Source: Flavobacteriales bacterium UBA6049
GTDB taxonomy: Bacteria; Bacteroidota; Bacteroidia; Flavobacteriales_G; Salibacteraceae
Assembly (NCBI GenBank): GCA_002429085.1
Contig: DIYR01000215.1
Span: 1 to 64,000 of the forward strand
Direction: 5' to 3'
DNA: 64,000 nt
The notes under the pieces: model-generated
What the model saw: the letters and a program-made list of their open reading frames with translations, nothing else
The model's database searches: none
Told to the model about the DNA's origin: nothing
Part shown: positions 43,347-53,240 of the stretch, piece by piece
Position numbering within the stretch: position 1 is the stretch's first letter
How the letters are laid out: every line of letters starts with the position of its first letter
Position numbers and translations under genes: made by a program

Positions 43347-44228
43347 TTACTTCGTGTATAGTTGATTGGTTCGTAGTCTTAAGTATCTGCTAACTGCTAA
43401 TGCTGTACTAGCCCAGCTTATCAAGATTCCTAGTGCAACTACGATTGCAAACAAAGATGCAAATAATTCAACGTCATTTAAGCTGAATATCTCTGGAGCC
43501 TTTTGTTGGGCATAATAAATAACTGCAGAAAGTAAAACCAACGCTATAAACGCTCCATACAATCCGTGTACAATTCCTTGTCGAACAAATGGCTTTCTAA
43601 TAAAGCCTTGCGTTGCACCAACAAGCTGCATACTCCTGATTAAGAATCGTTTACTATAAATAGCTAATCGGATAGTAGAGTTAATCAACGCAATGGATAC
43701 GATTAACAACAAGAGGGCAAAACCACTCAGCAAGAACGAGATTTTACGCACATTCTCATTAACAAAGCTTAACAAGTCTCTTTGGTAAACAACCTCTTTA
43801 ACCTTAGGATTCAACAACAAATCTTGTTCAATAGTGGTAACACTATCGGTATTCGCGTAATCTGCATTCAAATAAATATCGATGCTTGTAGAAAGTGGAT
43901 TATAACCTAGGAACTCCACAAAATCTTCTCCCAATTCTTCTTGTAATCGAATTGCAGCTGTTTCTTTATCTACATAATCCGTGCTTTTAGAATAAGGAGC
44001 TGCATCTAAACTTTTTTGCAATCGTTTGATGTCGGCCTCATTTACACTGTCTTTAATGTAAACAGTAACTGCAATGTTTTCTTTCACATATTGTCCCAAT
44101 TTTTGAGCTTGCAGTAGGATTAATCCTACCATACCCAACATAAAGAGCACGAGCGAAATACTCACGATTACTGAAAAGTAAGAGGTTGAAAGTCTTCTCC
44201 GTTCGAATTTACTTGATGTAGTTGCCAA
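43347..44228 (-). CDS. ftsX: Cell-division protein FtsX
   Basis: 293 residues from a TTG at 44228 (ATTSSKFERRRLSTSYFSVIVS). The frame stays open to ATGs at 44297 and 44345, but the TTG gives the usual FtsX length and N-terminus and leaves a 119-base divergent promoter region with leuS, so I prefer it. FtsX is the membrane partner of FtsE and controls peptidoglycan hydrolases at the septum. One membrane helix (VSISLVLFMLGMVGLI), a periplasmic domain, then three helices with FVRQGIVHGLYGAFIALVLL. ftsE is not adjacent. First gene of the queA run. Confidence 0.87.
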   Translation of the reverse strand: MATTSSKFERRRLSTSYFSVIVSISLVLFMLGMVGLILLQAQKLGQYVKENIAVTVYIKDSVNEADIKRLQKSLDAAPYSKSTDYVDKETAAIRLQEELGEDFVEFLGYNPLSTSIDIYLNADYANTDSVTTIEQDLLLNPKVKEVVYQRDLLSFVNENVRKISFLLSGFALLLLIVSIALINSTIRLAIYSKRFLIRSMQLVGATQGFIRKPFVRQGIVHGLYGAFIALVLLSAVIYYAQQKAPEIFSLNDVELFASLFAIVVALGILISWASTALAVSRYLRLRTNQLYTK

Positions 44229-44347
44229 ATTACTTGGTTTTGAGAGGCGACTAAAATATAAAAAATCAACTTGGGCTTTGCGTGAAAACAGCCTCATTAA
44301 AGGAGTCAAAATACTTAATTTCGCGCCTTTCCAAACGCAATACACTC

Positions 44348-47143
44348 ATGGAGTATAATTTCGAAGCCATTGAAAAAAAATGGCAAGAATACTGGGCTGA
44401 ACATCAGAATTTTAAAGCCAACGAAAACAGCGACAAACCAAAGTACTATGTACTTGATATGTTTCCTTATCCATCAGGAGCAGGGCTACATGTTGGTCAC
44501 CCACTAGGATACATTGCATCTGATATTGTTGCCAGGTACAAACGTTTGAAAGGCTTCAATGTGCTACACCCAATGGGATATGATTCGTTTGGATTACCAG
44601 CTGAACAATATGCTATTCAAACAGGACAGCACCCAGCAATTACTACTGAAACGAATATTGCACGTTACCGCGAGCAGTTGGATAGACTTGGGTTTTCGTT
44701 TGATTGGGATAGAGAAATCAGAACAAGCGATCCAAGTTACTTCAAATGGACTCAATGGATTTTCATTCAACTATTTAATGCTTGGTATAGCAACGATGTA
44801 AAGAAGGCTCGTCCGATTCAAGATTTGATCGACATTTTTGAATTAGATGGAAACGTCATGGTTGACGCTACTTGTGACGAGGACACCCCTTCGTTTACTG
44901 CAGCTGAATGGAAAACCTTTGATGAGAAGCAACAAGAGGACATTTTATTAAAGTATCGTTTGGCATACTTATCTGAAAGTGTGGTAAACTGGTGTCCAGC
45001 ACTAGGAACTGTTTTGGCCAACGATGAAGTAAAAGATGGATTAAGCGAGCGCGGTGGGCATCCAGTAGAGCAACGTAGCATGATGCAATGGTCTATGCGC
45101 ATTACTGCTTATGCAGATAGATTGCTTACTGGCTTAGATACCATTGACTGGAGTGATTCACTAAAAGAAATTCAACGTAACTGGATTGGCAAATCTAAAG
45201 GGGCATCTGTTTTCTTTAACGTAGCCAATTCTGATCATCAAATTGAGGTGTTTACCACAAGGCCTGATACCATATACGGTGTTTCATTTATGGTTTTGGC
45301 TCCAGATCATGAATTAGTTGAGCAGATAACAACATCAGATCGTAAAGAAGCTGTTGAAGCATACCAAGAACAAACCGCTAAGAAATCGGAGCGTGAGCGT
45401 ATGGCTGATGCCAAAACCATTTCTGGTGAATTTACTGGTGCATACGTTGTTCATCCTTTCACCCAAGAACAGATTCCTGTTTGGATTGGCGATTATGTTC
45501 TTTCAGGATATGGCACAGGGGCAATTATGGCCGTTCCAGCAGGAGATCAACGAGATTGGAACTTTGCCAATCATTTCGACCTTCCTATTCCAAACATTTT
45601 TGAAAATCATGATGTGAGTGAAGGACCACTTGAAGATAAAACAGGTGTCTTAACTAACTCAGATTTCATGAATGGATTAAAGGCGAAAAAAGCGATCTCG
45701 AAAGCAATTGATGCCATCTACCAGAAAAGCATTGGATCAGCTACTACCAATTTTAAATTGCGTGATGCCGTATTTGGTAGACAACGCTATTGGGGAGAAC
45801 CTATTCCTATTTATTACGAAAACGGAATTCCAAAACCGATTAAGGACGAACACCTACCATTGGAACTACCTGAGGTTGATAAGTACCTACCAACTGAAGA
45901 TGGTGAACCACCATTAGCAAGAGCCGATAAATGGAACTATCATCCAGAGAAAGGTATTGTGGCCAATGGAGAAGGATTCCCCATTGAAACTACGACTATG
46001 CCGGGTTGGGCTGGTTCTAGTTGGTATTATTTACGTTACCAAGATGCTAAGAACACAGAAGCATTTGTAGAAGCTGATAAAACCAATTATTGGGGAGCTG
46101 TTGACTTATACATGGGTGGTGCAGAACATGCTACCGGACATCTATTATATGTGCGTTTCTGGACTAAGTTCTTACACGATATGGATTTAATTCCTGTGGA
46201 TGAGCCAGCTAAGAAGTTGATTAACCAGGGAATGATTCAAGGTCAGTCTAAGTTGGTATACAGAATCAACGGAACGAATGAATTTGTTACAGCAAGCAAG
46301 AGAGTAGATTATGATACCACCGCTATTCATGTAGATGTAAATTTCGTGAATGGTGACTCAATGGATATTGAGCGTTTCAAAAATTGGCGTTCCGAATACA
46401 ACAATGCAACATTCATTTTCGAGGACGATGGCACTTATCAATGTGGCACTGAAGTAGAGAAAATGTCTAAACGTTGGTATAACGTGGTTAATCCAGATGA
46501 CATCTGTGCTAGTCACGGAGCTGATGCCTTGCGTTTACACGAGATGTTCTTAGGGCCAATTGAACTACACAAGCCATGGAACACAAAGGGTATTGATGGT
46601 GTAAGTAAGTTCTTACGTAAACTTTGGCGCCTGTTCTTTAATGAAGCTGGAGAGTTTGAAGTAAGTGATGATGAGCCAACGAAAGCTGAGTACAAAGCGT
46701 TACATAAATGCATTCAGAAGGTTGAAGATGAATTCGATCGTTTCGTGTTCAACACATCGGTCAGTCATTTTATGATATGCGTAAACGAGTTGACGGAATT
46801 AAATTGCAACAAACGGAATATATTAGAACAATTAACTGTTTTAGTGTCTTGTCACGCCCCACATATTTCAGAGGAGCTATGGAAACGTCTTGGGAACGAC
46901 AAAAGTGTAACTACAGCAGTTTTCCCAGAATTCAAAGAAGCGTATCTAATTGAGAATGAATATACTTACCCGGTATCGTTTAACGGTAAAGTTCGTTTTA
47001 AGTTAACATTGCCTGCAGATGCCAGTAAAGAGGATGTGGAGTCAGCAGTAATGAGCAACGAACAGGCTACCAAATGGTTAGATGGAAAAGAGCCTAAAAA
47101 GGTCATTGTTGTACCTAAACGAATTGTCAATATCGTGCTTTAA
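44348..47143 (+). CDS. leuS: Leucyl-tRNA synthetase
   Basis: 931 residues from the ATG at 44348; a frame beginning 22 codons upstream runs through the promoter gap. Class I signature HVGH at residues 48-51 (HIGH motif). The editing domain lies about 230-420 (EVFTTRPDTIYGVSFMVLAP, GAIMAVPAGDQRDW). KMSKR at 705-709 stands for the KMSKS loop. An extra domain of about 65 residues (about 637-700, QSKLVYRINGTNEFV to YQCGTEV) precedes that loop, as in other Bacteroidota LeuRS. Editing and anticodon domains are complete. Confidence 0.97.
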   Translation: MEYNFEAIEKKWQEYWAEHQNFKANENSDKPKYYVLDMFPYPSGAGLHVGHPLGYIASDIVARYKRLKGFNVLHPMGYDSFGLPAEQYAIQTGQHPAITTETNIARYREQLDRLGFSFDWDREIRTSDPSYFKWTQWIFIQLFNAWYSNDVKKARPIQDLIDIFELDGNVMVDATCDEDTPSFTAAEWKTFDEKQQEDILLKYRLAYLSESVVNWCPALGTVLANDEVKDGLSERGGHPVEQRSMMQWSMRITAYADRLLTGLDTIDWSDSLKEIQRNWIGKSKGASVFFNVANSDHQIEVFTTRPDTIYGVSFMVLAPDHELVEQITTSDRKEAVEAYQEQTAKKSERERMADAKTISGEFTGAYVVHPFTQEQIPVWIGDYVLSGYGTGAIMAVPAGDQRDWNFANHFDLPIPNIFENHDVSEGPLEDKTGVLTNSDFMNGLKAKKAISKAIDAIYQKSIGSATTNFKLRDAVFGRQRYWGEPIPIYYENGIPKPIKDEHLPLELPEVDKYLPTEDGEPPLARADKWNYHPEKGIVANGEGFPIETTTMPGWAGSSWYYLRYQDAKNTEAFVEADKTNYWGAVDLYMGGAEHATGHLLYVRFWTKFLHDMDLIPVDEPAKKLINQGMIQGQSKLVYRINGTNEFVTASKRVDYDTTAIHVDVNFVNGDSMDIERFKNWRSEYNNATFIFEDDGTYQCGTEVEKMSKRWYNVVNPDDICASHGADALRLHEMFLGPIELHKPWNTKGIDGVSKFLRKLWRLFFNEAGEFEVSDDEPTKAEYKALHKCIQKVEDEFDRFVFNTSVSHFMICVNELTELNCNKRNILEQLTVLVSCHAPHISEELWKRLGNDKSVTTAVFPEFKEAYLIENEYTYPVSFNGKVRFKLTLPADASKEDVESAVMSNEQATKWLDGKEPKKVIVVPKRIVNIVL

Positions 47144-47249
47144 CTTTACGTTAATTGGTCTTCGTTTTTAATAAGTTGTTCGTTTATCATAGCAGTTGAG
47201 CAGAATTTTATGCTACTTTAGTAATTGAATCAATACAAACCCTGTGAGC

Positions 47250-47402
47250 ATGAAAAACGGAGCGAACGATACAGATGTGAAGCAAGAATTAAAGCTGACC
47301 ATTAAGAAAAACATTGCTCGCGCGTGGTACAAGCTAGACCAACCTTCGTATGAACGTTGGCTAGAAGGCCGTAGAAGCGGGTCGAGTGAGTTACAGTACT
47401 AA
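47250..47402 (+). CDS. Small basic protein (50 aa), uncharacterised
   Basis: ATG at 47250, TAA at 47400-47402, in the gap after leuS. The peptide (MKNGANDTDVKQELKLTIKK, then KNIARAWYKLDQPSYERWLEGRRS) has an amphipathic, Lys/Arg-rich helix with three aromatic-rich turns and no membrane segment. It has codon use like the neighbouring genes and a perfect terminator 16 bases downstream, both favouring a real gene. Not recognised; function unknown. Confidence 0.55.
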   Translation: MKNGANDTDVKQELKLTIKKNIARAWYKLDQPSYERWLEGRRSGSSELQY

Positions 47403-47417
47403 ATGTTTCTTAACTAT

Positions 47418-47451
47418 AAAAAAAGCGGAAGATTAATCTTCCGCTTTTTTT
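47418..47451. terminator. Bidirectional intrinsic terminator
   Basis: A perfect palindrome: AAAAAAAGCGGAAGATT and AATCTTCCGCTTTTTTT. It separates the 50-residue gene from the convergent DUF4890 gene and has T-runs on both strands. Confidence 0.9.
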
Positions 47452-47462
47452 ATGCTCTATAC

Positions 47463-47816
47463 TTACATCCTCTTTCGAGAATGCATTTGCTCTTTGCGCT
47501 TTTCAGCCATCTCCTTATACTTCAGAAATTGCTCTTCTGTTAACACTTCTTTCATTGACATCATATGCTCTTTTTTAGCCGCTGTTCTTTCCTCTCTGTT
47601 TTTATCTCTCAACTCTTGGCGCTTTGCCTGACTTTCGTCTAAAATCTTAGAAACATCCGCTTGTTGTTCTGCGGTCAACTCTAATTCCGCTGTTAACCTT
47701 TCCATCATCTTTTCTTTCCTCAACTCAGGATCTCCTCCTTTACGTGTCTCTTTTTGAGCCAGAGCAGAGAATGAAGAAACAAACACCATACTAACTAACA
47801 CAATCCATGTTTTCAT
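47463..47816 (-). CDS. DUF4890/Spy-like periplasmic protein
   Basis: 117 residues. Signal peptide 1-20 (WIVLVSMVFVSSFSALAQ). The mature part is one long charged helix pair with LTAELELTAEQQADVSKIL and MKEVLTEEQFLKYKEM, the LTxEQ-type motif shared by Spy/CpxP chaperones and DUF4890. Rich in Lys, Glu and Met. Could be a periplasmic chaperone or metal-responsive protein. The next gene upstream, odhB, has its own terminator before this start, so DUF4890 is transcribed on its own. Confidence 0.82.
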   Translation of the reverse strand: MKTWIVLVSMVFVSSFSALAQKETRKGGDPELRKEKMMERLTAELELTAEQQADVSKILDESQAKRQELRDKNREERTAAKKEHMMSMKEVLTEEQFLKYKEMAEKRKEQMHSRKRM

Positions 47817-47853
47817 ACTTTTTGTTTTTAAAGATTATGTGAATTTGACGGCA

Positions 47854-47883
47854 TAAAAAAAGGAGGGTTTAATTACCCTCCTT
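47854..47883 (-). terminator. Intrinsic terminator after odhB
   Basis: AAGGAGGGT and ACCCTCCTT arms (47860-47883) followed by a minus-strand T-run; 27 bases after the odhB stop and before the DUF4890 gene. Confidence 0.85.
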
Positions 47884-47909
47884 CAATTTATCTATTGTTA
47901 GCTATCCAA

Positions 47910-49148
47910 TTATAAGCCTAATAGTACTTCTCCTGGATCTTTGCCTCCAAATACCATCTTTGCTGGATCTTCTAACATCTCTTTAATCTTATATAAGAAA
48001 CTTACAGATTCCTTACCGTCAATAATGCGGTGATCGTAAGAAAGTGCGACATACATTACTGGTCTAATCTCAACCTGTCCGTTAACAGCTACAGGGCGCT
48101 CCACGATATTGTGCATACCCAAAATAGCACTTTGAGGAGGGTTGATGATTGGTGTACTCAACATAGAACCAAATACACCACCATTAGTAATCGTAAAGGT
48201 TCCACCTGTCATCTCATCAATAGTCAACTTACCATCACGAGCCTTAACAGCTAAACGCTTTATCTCAGCCTCAATCTCAGCTAAACTCATTTGTTCTGCA
48301 TTTCTCAACACAGGAACCATTAGTCCTTTAGGAGATGAAACCGCAATACCTACATCTGCATAATCATGATAAACTATTTCTTTACCATCAATCATTCCAT
48401 TAACGGCTGGATATGCATTTAACGCTTCTGTAACCGCTTTTGTAAAGAATGACATAAATCCAAGATTTACATCATGCGTTTTCTTAAATACTTCTTTGTA
48501 TTTCTTACGCAGATCCATTACTGGCTTCATATCTACTTCGTTGAACGTAGTCAACATAGCAGTTTCGCTCTTCACGCTTACTAAACGTTCTGCAACTTTT
48601 CTACGAAGAGTAGACATCTTCTCTCTGCGTTGCTCTCGGCTTCCTCCCCAACCTGCCATAGGAGCAGCTTGAATTCCACCTGAGATATACGCTTCTACAT
48701 CGCCCTTCATGATTCTTCCACCAGTACCGCTTCCAGCAACTTGTTTTGCTTGAATTTGGTTTTGGTTCATCATTTCTTTCGCCAATGGGCTTGCTTTAGC
48801 TGAATCGTTCCCTGCAGGAGCAGCAGCTTTTTCTTCTTTTGGTGCTTCTGCCTTAGCTGGAGCCACTGGCGCTTCATCTGCGGCCTCTGCTTTTGGCTTT
48901 GCTTCACCCTGTACGCTAGTGTCAATTTTAACAACTACTTGGCCTACCTCTACAGTTTCGCCTTCTTCTACCAAAATTTCTATTTGGCCAGACTCTTCTG
49001 CTGTTAACTCAAGTGTTGCCTTATCCGAATCAATCTCAGCAATTGGTTGATCACGTTCCACGTAATCTCCCGTTTCTACTAACCACTCGGCAATCTCAAC
49101 TTCTGTAATCGACTCTCCCGGACTCGGGATTTTCATATCTAATATCAT
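47910..49148 (-). CDS. odhB: 2-oxoglutarate dehydrogenase E2 (dihydrolipoyl succinyltransferase)
   Basis: 412 residues. Lipoyl domain at residues 1-76 with the lipoylated Lys in [15 protein letters not shown]. Ala/Pro/Lys/Glu-rich linker, then a short peripheral subunit-binding domain ([32 protein letters not shown], about 122-155). The catalytic domain ends with the active-site His and Asp in [11 protein letters not shown]. It transfers succinyl to CoA in the TCA cycle complex. Thirteen bases after odhA, same transcript. Confidence 0.96.
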   Translation of the reverse strand: MILDMKIPSPGESITEVEIAEWLVETGDYVERDQPIAEIDSDKATLELTAEESGQIEILVEEGETVEVGQVVVKIDTSVQGEAKPKAEAADEAPVAPAKAEAPKEEKAAAPAGNDSAKASPLAKEMMNQNQIQAKQVAGSGTGGRIMKGDVEAYISGGIQAAPMAGWGGSREQRREKMSTLRRKVAERLVSVKSETAMLTTFNEVDMKPVMDLRKKYKEVFKKTHDVNLGFMSFFTKAVTEALNAYPAVNGMIDGKEIVYHDYADVGIAVSSPKGLMVPVLRNAEQMSLAEIEAEIKRLAVKARDGKLTIDEMTGGTFTITNGGVFGSMLSTPIINPPQSAILGMHNIVERPVAVNGQVEIRPVMYVALSYDHRIIDGKESVSFLYKIKEMLEDPAKMVFGGKDPGEVLLGL

Positions 49149-49161
49149 CGTTCAGGATATT

Positions 49162-51867
49162 TTAAGCTATATCAAACGCTTTTTTCAAAATCAATTCTTG
49201 TCTTTTCTTGAATACTTCACCTGATCCAGATGCTGGACTCGCACTTTCTGATCTGGCAATGTATTTCAAGTTTCTATCATATACTCTAAATAGGTATGTA
49301 AGAGCACCCATATTTTCTGGTTCTTCTTGCGCCCAAACAATCTCAGCATCTCCATAGTTCGCTAAAACTTTATCCAATGCATCTTGAGGGAATGGGTACA
49401 GCTGCTCTATTCTTACCAACGCAACCTCTTCAGTACCTAGTTCTTCTCTTCTAGCTTCTAAATCGTAATACAACTTACCGCTTGTTAAAACTACGCGTTT
49501 CACCTTTTTGGCATCTACCGTATCATCAATTACATACTGGAATGTTCCATTTGCCAGTTCATCAATGCTAGACACACACTTGGGATGCCTTAACAATGAT
49601 TTAGGTGTAAATACGATTAATGGCTTTCTGAAGTTGCGCTTCATTTGCTTACGCAACATATGGTAATGATTGGCTGGTGTTGTACAATTTGCAATTTGCA
49701 TATTGCCTTCTGCTGCCAACTGTAAGAATCTTTCTAAACGTGCACTTGAATGCTCTGCTCCTTGGCCTTCATAACCATGAGGCAATAGCATCACTAAACC
49801 ATTCTGGTTTGTCCACTTATCCTCAGCTGCACTTAAGAACTGATCTAAGATAATTTGTGCTCCGTTGAAGAAATCTCCGAACTGAGCCTCCCAAATAACC
49901 AGTGAATTTGGAGATGCTAGTGCATAACCGTAATCGAACCCTAATACTCCATACTCACTTAGTAATGAGTTATAGATATTGAATTCTGCTTGTTCCTCAC
50001 CAATGTTCTGAAGTGGAACATATTTTTCTTCTGAGTCTTCTAGTGTTACAACCGCGTGACGATGTGAGAATGTTCCACGCTCAACATCTTGTCCAGAAAT
50101 ACGAACAGGATGTCCTTCATGTAACAACGTAGCATAAGCTAGCAACTCACCCATAGCCCAGTCTAAGCGATCTTCCTCAATCATGCTCAAACGATCTTTG
50201 AACAAGCGAACAATCTTCTTGAAGAATGGCTTGTCCTCAGGCAATGAACTGATAGTTTTAGCAATAGAAGCTAATTCATCACGATTAAACTTAGTGTCAT
50301 AAGCTGCTGTTAAATCACTTACTTCACCTTTTTGGTAATCAGACCAAGTATGGCTTAAGAAATCTGTGATATGTGCTTTATGAATAGTCTTCGATTCATC
50401 TAAACGCTCTTGGAGCAAGTCTTTAAATGAGGTCTCCAACTTTTTCAAGTCGTCTTTACTCACCACACCTTCACTTACCAAGTGATCAACATAAATGTTT
50501 CTTGGGTTCGGGTGCTTCGCGATGGTTTTGTACAATAAAGGCTGTGTGAAACGAGGTTCATCTCCTTCGTTGTGTCCATACTTACGGTAGCACAGTAAAT
50601 CGATGTAAACGTCTTTGTTATATTTCTGACGGAACTCCAATGCTATTTTCATGGTGTGTACCAACGCTTCAGCATCGTCACCATTTACATGGAATACAGG
50701 AGACAACGTCACCTTACTAATATCAGTACAATAGGTACTTGATCTACCATCAACATAGTTTGTTGTAAAACCAATTTGATTATTGATCACAATATGAATG
50801 GTTCCTCCTGTACGGTAACCTTTCAATTGAGACATTTGAGCCGTTTCGTAAACAATTCCTTGTCCAGCGATAGCCGCATCTCCATGAATCAAAATAGGCA
50901 ATACGTTATTCTCTTCTTCTAAGTAGCTATCTAGTTTGGCTCTACTGATACCCTGAACTACAGGATCTACTGCTTCTAAGTGAGATGGGTTTGGAGAAAG
51001 TGTTAAATGAACTTTCTTACCCGACTTCGTTACCACATCAGCAGATGAACCCAAGTGATATTTCACATCACCATCAAATTCATCTTCTTCATATTCTTTA
51101 CTCTGGAATTCAGAGAAAATTTGCTCATATGTTTTGTTGAAGATGTTCGCCAACACATTCAATCTTCCGCGGTGAGCCATACCAACCACAACTTCTTGAA
51201 CGCCTAAATCAGCACCATATTCAACTAATAAATCTAATGCTGGAATAATGGCTTCACCACCTTCTAGTGAGAATCGTTTTTGACCAACGAACTTCGTATG
51301 TAAGAAACTCTCAAAGACTACTGCCTCGTTCAATTTCTCTAAAATTCGAAGCTTCTCATCCTTTGTAAAGCTTGGTGTGTTTTTATTCTCTTCAACACGC
51401 TTAATCAACCAGTTTAGTTGAGAAGGCTTACGGTTGTACACGTATTCAACACCAATGCTATGACAATAGCTTTGATTTAAAAAGTTAACAATATCTCTTA
51501 GCGTTGCCGCTCCAATCCCCAATTCATTTCCCGCCTGGAATGTTGTATCCAAATCGGCTTCAGATAACCCGAAATATTCTAACGAAATCGTATCGGTATA
51601 CTGTCTTCTTATTCTTACTGGGTTGGTCTTTGTAAACAAATGACCTCGCGTACGGTAACCTGCAATTAGTTCCTGAACCTTGAACTCTTTTTCAAAGTTC
51701 TCTGGAATTGTTCCGTCTCCCTCTTCGTAAGATGTTTTTGAGAATTCAAACCCTTCGAAAAATTTTCTCCATCCGAAGTCTACGGATTCTGGGTCTGCTT
51801 TGTACTGTTTGTATAAATCTTCAACTGCGTTAACGTCTCCGTTGCCGAGATACGAGAATTTGTCCAT
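49162..51867 (-). CDS. odhA: 2-oxoglutarate dehydrogenase E1 component
   Basis: 901 residues. Thiamine-diphosphate enzyme that decarboxylates 2-oxoglutarate and loads succinyl on E2. Substrate and cofactor motifs: VVGMAHRGRLNVLANI, the ThDP-binding region HGDAAIAGQGIVYET...HIVINNQIGFTT, and the C-terminal transketolase part with LPHGYEGQGAEHSSARLERFLQL. Short N-terminal segment (FSYLGNGDVNAVEDLYKQY) as in bacterial OdhA. Followed directly by odhB; the E3 gene is not in the window. Confidence 0.96.
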   Translation of the reverse strand: MDKFSYLGNGDVNAVEDLYKQYKADPESVDFGWRKFFEGFEFSKTSYEEGDGTIPENFEKEFKVQELIAGYRTRGHLFTKTNPVRIRRQYTDTISLEYFGLSEADLDTTFQAGNELGIGAATLRDIVNFLNQSYCHSIGVEYVYNRKPSQLNWLIKRVEENKNTPSFTKDEKLRILEKLNEAVVFESFLHTKFVGQKRFSLEGGEAIIPALDLLVEYGADLGVQEVVVGMAHRGRLNVLANIFNKTYEQIFSEFQSKEYEEDEFDGDVKYHLGSSADVVTKSGKKVHLTLSPNPSHLEAVDPVVQGISRAKLDSYLEEENNVLPILIHGDAAIAGQGIVYETAQMSQLKGYRTGGTIHIVINNQIGFTTNYVDGRSSTYCTDISKVTLSPVFHVNGDDAEALVHTMKIALEFRQKYNKDVYIDLLCYRKYGHNEGDEPRFTQPLLYKTIAKHPNPRNIYVDHLVSEGVVSKDDLKKLETSFKDLLQERLDESKTIHKAHITDFLSHTWSDYQKGEVSDLTAAYDTKFNRDELASIAKTISSLPEDKPFFKKIVRLFKDRLSMIEEDRLDWAMGELLAYATLLHEGHPVRISGQDVERGTFSHRHAVVTLEDSEEKYVPLQNIGEEQAEFNIYNSLLSEYGVLGFDYGYALASPNSLVIWEAQFGDFFNGAQIILDQFLSAAEDKWTNQNGLVMLLPHGYEGQGAEHSSARLERFLQLAAEGNMQIANCTTPANHYHMLRKQMKRNFRKPLIVFTPKSLLRHPKCVSSIDELANGTFQYVIDDTVDAKKVKRVVLTSGKLYYDLEARREELGTEEVALVRIEQLYPFPQDALDKVLANYGDAEIVWAQEEPENMGALTYLFRVYDRNLKYIARSESASPASGSGEVFKKRQELILKKAFDIA

Positions 51868-51892
51868 TCTTACTCAATGCTGTGAAAGGAAA

Positions 51893-51900
51893 CAAATTTA
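51893..51900 (-). promoter_or_regulatory. Candidate -7 element of odhA-odhB
   Basis: TAAATTTG on the minus strand 25 bases before the odhA ATG. A small AGACT-TTT-AGTCT hairpin lies just upstream (51932-51944). No -33 TTG at standard distance. Confidence 0.45.
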
Positions 51901-51966
51901 AACTTTTATACACTCCTCATTCAGTGAATTTAGACTTTTAGTCTGTAAATTATTTCATTCGAAAAT

Positions 51967-52326
51967 CTACGTTTCACTAGCCCATTTCAATCGCCAATTT
52001 ACTTTTTGTAATTCGCGTTCAATTATTAGCTTCAACAGAACATTTTCTGCATTCTCATCTGAATCAGATAATGCAATAGCCACCTGATTTTCAGACATGT
52101 CAACCCGATACAACACATTGCTTAAGCCATGCACATCTTGATTTACAAAGACACGTAATTGGTTTAATAATTCTGTTAAAAATGCAGGAACATCTTCAGT
52201 TTGACCATCGATTGCATAACCTTGTAAAGCAAAATCCTTTTTGATTTGTTGCAATACCATCTGGATCAATTGCTCGTTCCATTGAACGGTTGGAAGCATG
52301 TCTTGAAAAGTGACAAGTTGATTCAT
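51967..52326 (-). CDS. Uncharacterised 119-residue protein
   Basis: Not recognised. Predominantly helical and acidic with no signal peptide or membrane helix: LIQMVLQQIKKDFALQGYAI then FLTELLNQLRVFVNQDVHGL, a strand NVLYRVDMSENQVAIALSD and a final helix ENVLLKLIIERELQKVNWRLKW. Stands alone between odhA and a divergent epimerase-like gene. Presumably cytoplasmic; no function can be proposed. Confidence 0.7.
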   Translation of the reverse strand: MNQLVTFQDMLPTVQWNEQLIQMVLQQIKKDFALQGYAIDGQTEDVPAFLTELLNQLRVFVNQDVHGLSNVLYRVDMSENQVAIALSDSDENAENVLLKLIIERELQKVNWRLKWASET

Positions 52327-52334
52327 ATCTAGAT

Positions 52335-52342
52335 CAAAAATA
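52335..52342 (-). promoter_or_regulatory. Candidate -7 element for the 119-residue protein
   Basis: TATTTTTG on the minus strand, eight bases before the ATG at 52326, implying a leader of only a few bases. Confidence 0.4.
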
Positions 52343-52349
52343 TGGCATC

Positions 52350-53240
52350 ATGAAGGTTCTTATAACGGGCGGTAGTGGATTAGTTGGAAAACGACTCAGT
52401 GAAATTTTAGCGAAACAAGGTTGTGAAATTGGTTGGCTTTCTAGGTCGAAAAGATCAATCGATCAGATACGTGTTTTTCAATGGGATGTTCACGCTCAAA
52501 CGATAGATCAAAAGGCAATTGAATGGGCAGATGGTATTATCCATTTAGCTGGAGCTGGAGTTGCGGATAAGCGATGGACAGAAGCTAGAAAAAAAGAAAT
52601 TCTTGAAAGCCGTACACTTAGTACCCGCTTACTCAAAACAGCAATTGAAGCTGCTAACAATAAACCAACTGTTTTTGTAAGTGCAAGCGCCATTGGATTT
52701 TATGGATTTAAAACGAGCGATGCTTGGCTGACAGAAAGTAGCCCTGCAGGAAATGAGTTCTTAGCCAAAGTAACAGTAGACTGGGAAAAAGAAGTTCAAG
52801 AAATTGAGAAACTTGGAATTACTACTAGTTGGATTCGTGTAGGAATAGTTTTGAGTAAAGAAGGTGGCGCTTTAGTTGAAATGACCAAACCACCTGTTGT
52901 TGCTCCACTTGGGTCTGGAAAACAATGGATGCCCTGGATACATATAGATGATTTGTGTTTACTCTTTGCTCATGCATTGAACAACAATCTCATAGGTGCA
53001 TTAAATGGAGTTGCGCCCAACCCCACACTTCATCATGTATTTATGAAATCTCTTTCAAAAGCTGCTTCCAAAGTCTATTTACCAATTGGAGTTCCTGCAT
53101 TTGCTTTGCGCATTGCAGTAGGTGAAATGGCTGGAATGCTAACTGAAGGAACTAGGGTTTCTGCAAAGCACACTCTTTCTACAGGATACACATTTCAATA
53201 TCCTATGCTAGAAGATGCTTTGAACGAGATCTATCAATGA
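52350..53240 (+). CDS. TIGR01777-type epimerase/oxidoreductase (SDR superfamily)
   Basis: 296 residues. Extended SDR with the NAD(P) loop ITGGSGLVGKRLSEIL at the N-terminus, ADGIIHLAGAGVADKRWTEARKKEIL, SASAIGFYGFKTSD with the active-site Tyr, and the C-terminal YLPIGVPAFALRIAVGEMAGMLTEGTRVS signature of the YfcH/SDR39U1 family. Cytoplasmic; the substrate is unknown. Overlaps the convergent prenyl synthase by seven bases. Confidence 0.92.
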   Translation: MKVLITGGSGLVGKRLSEILAKQGCEIGWLSRSKRSIDQIRVFQWDVHAQTIDQKAIEWADGIIHLAGAGVADKRWTEARKKEILESRTLSTRLLKTAIEAANNKPTVFVSASAIGFYGFKTSDAWLTESSPAGNEFLAKVTVDWEKEVQEIEKLGITTSWIRVGIVLSKEGGALVEMTKPPVVAPLGSGKQWMPWIHIDDLCLLFAHALNNNLIGALNGVAPNPTLHHVFMKSLSKAASKVYLPIGVPAFALRIAVGEMAGMLTEGTRVSAKHTLSTGYTFQYPMLEDALNEIYQ

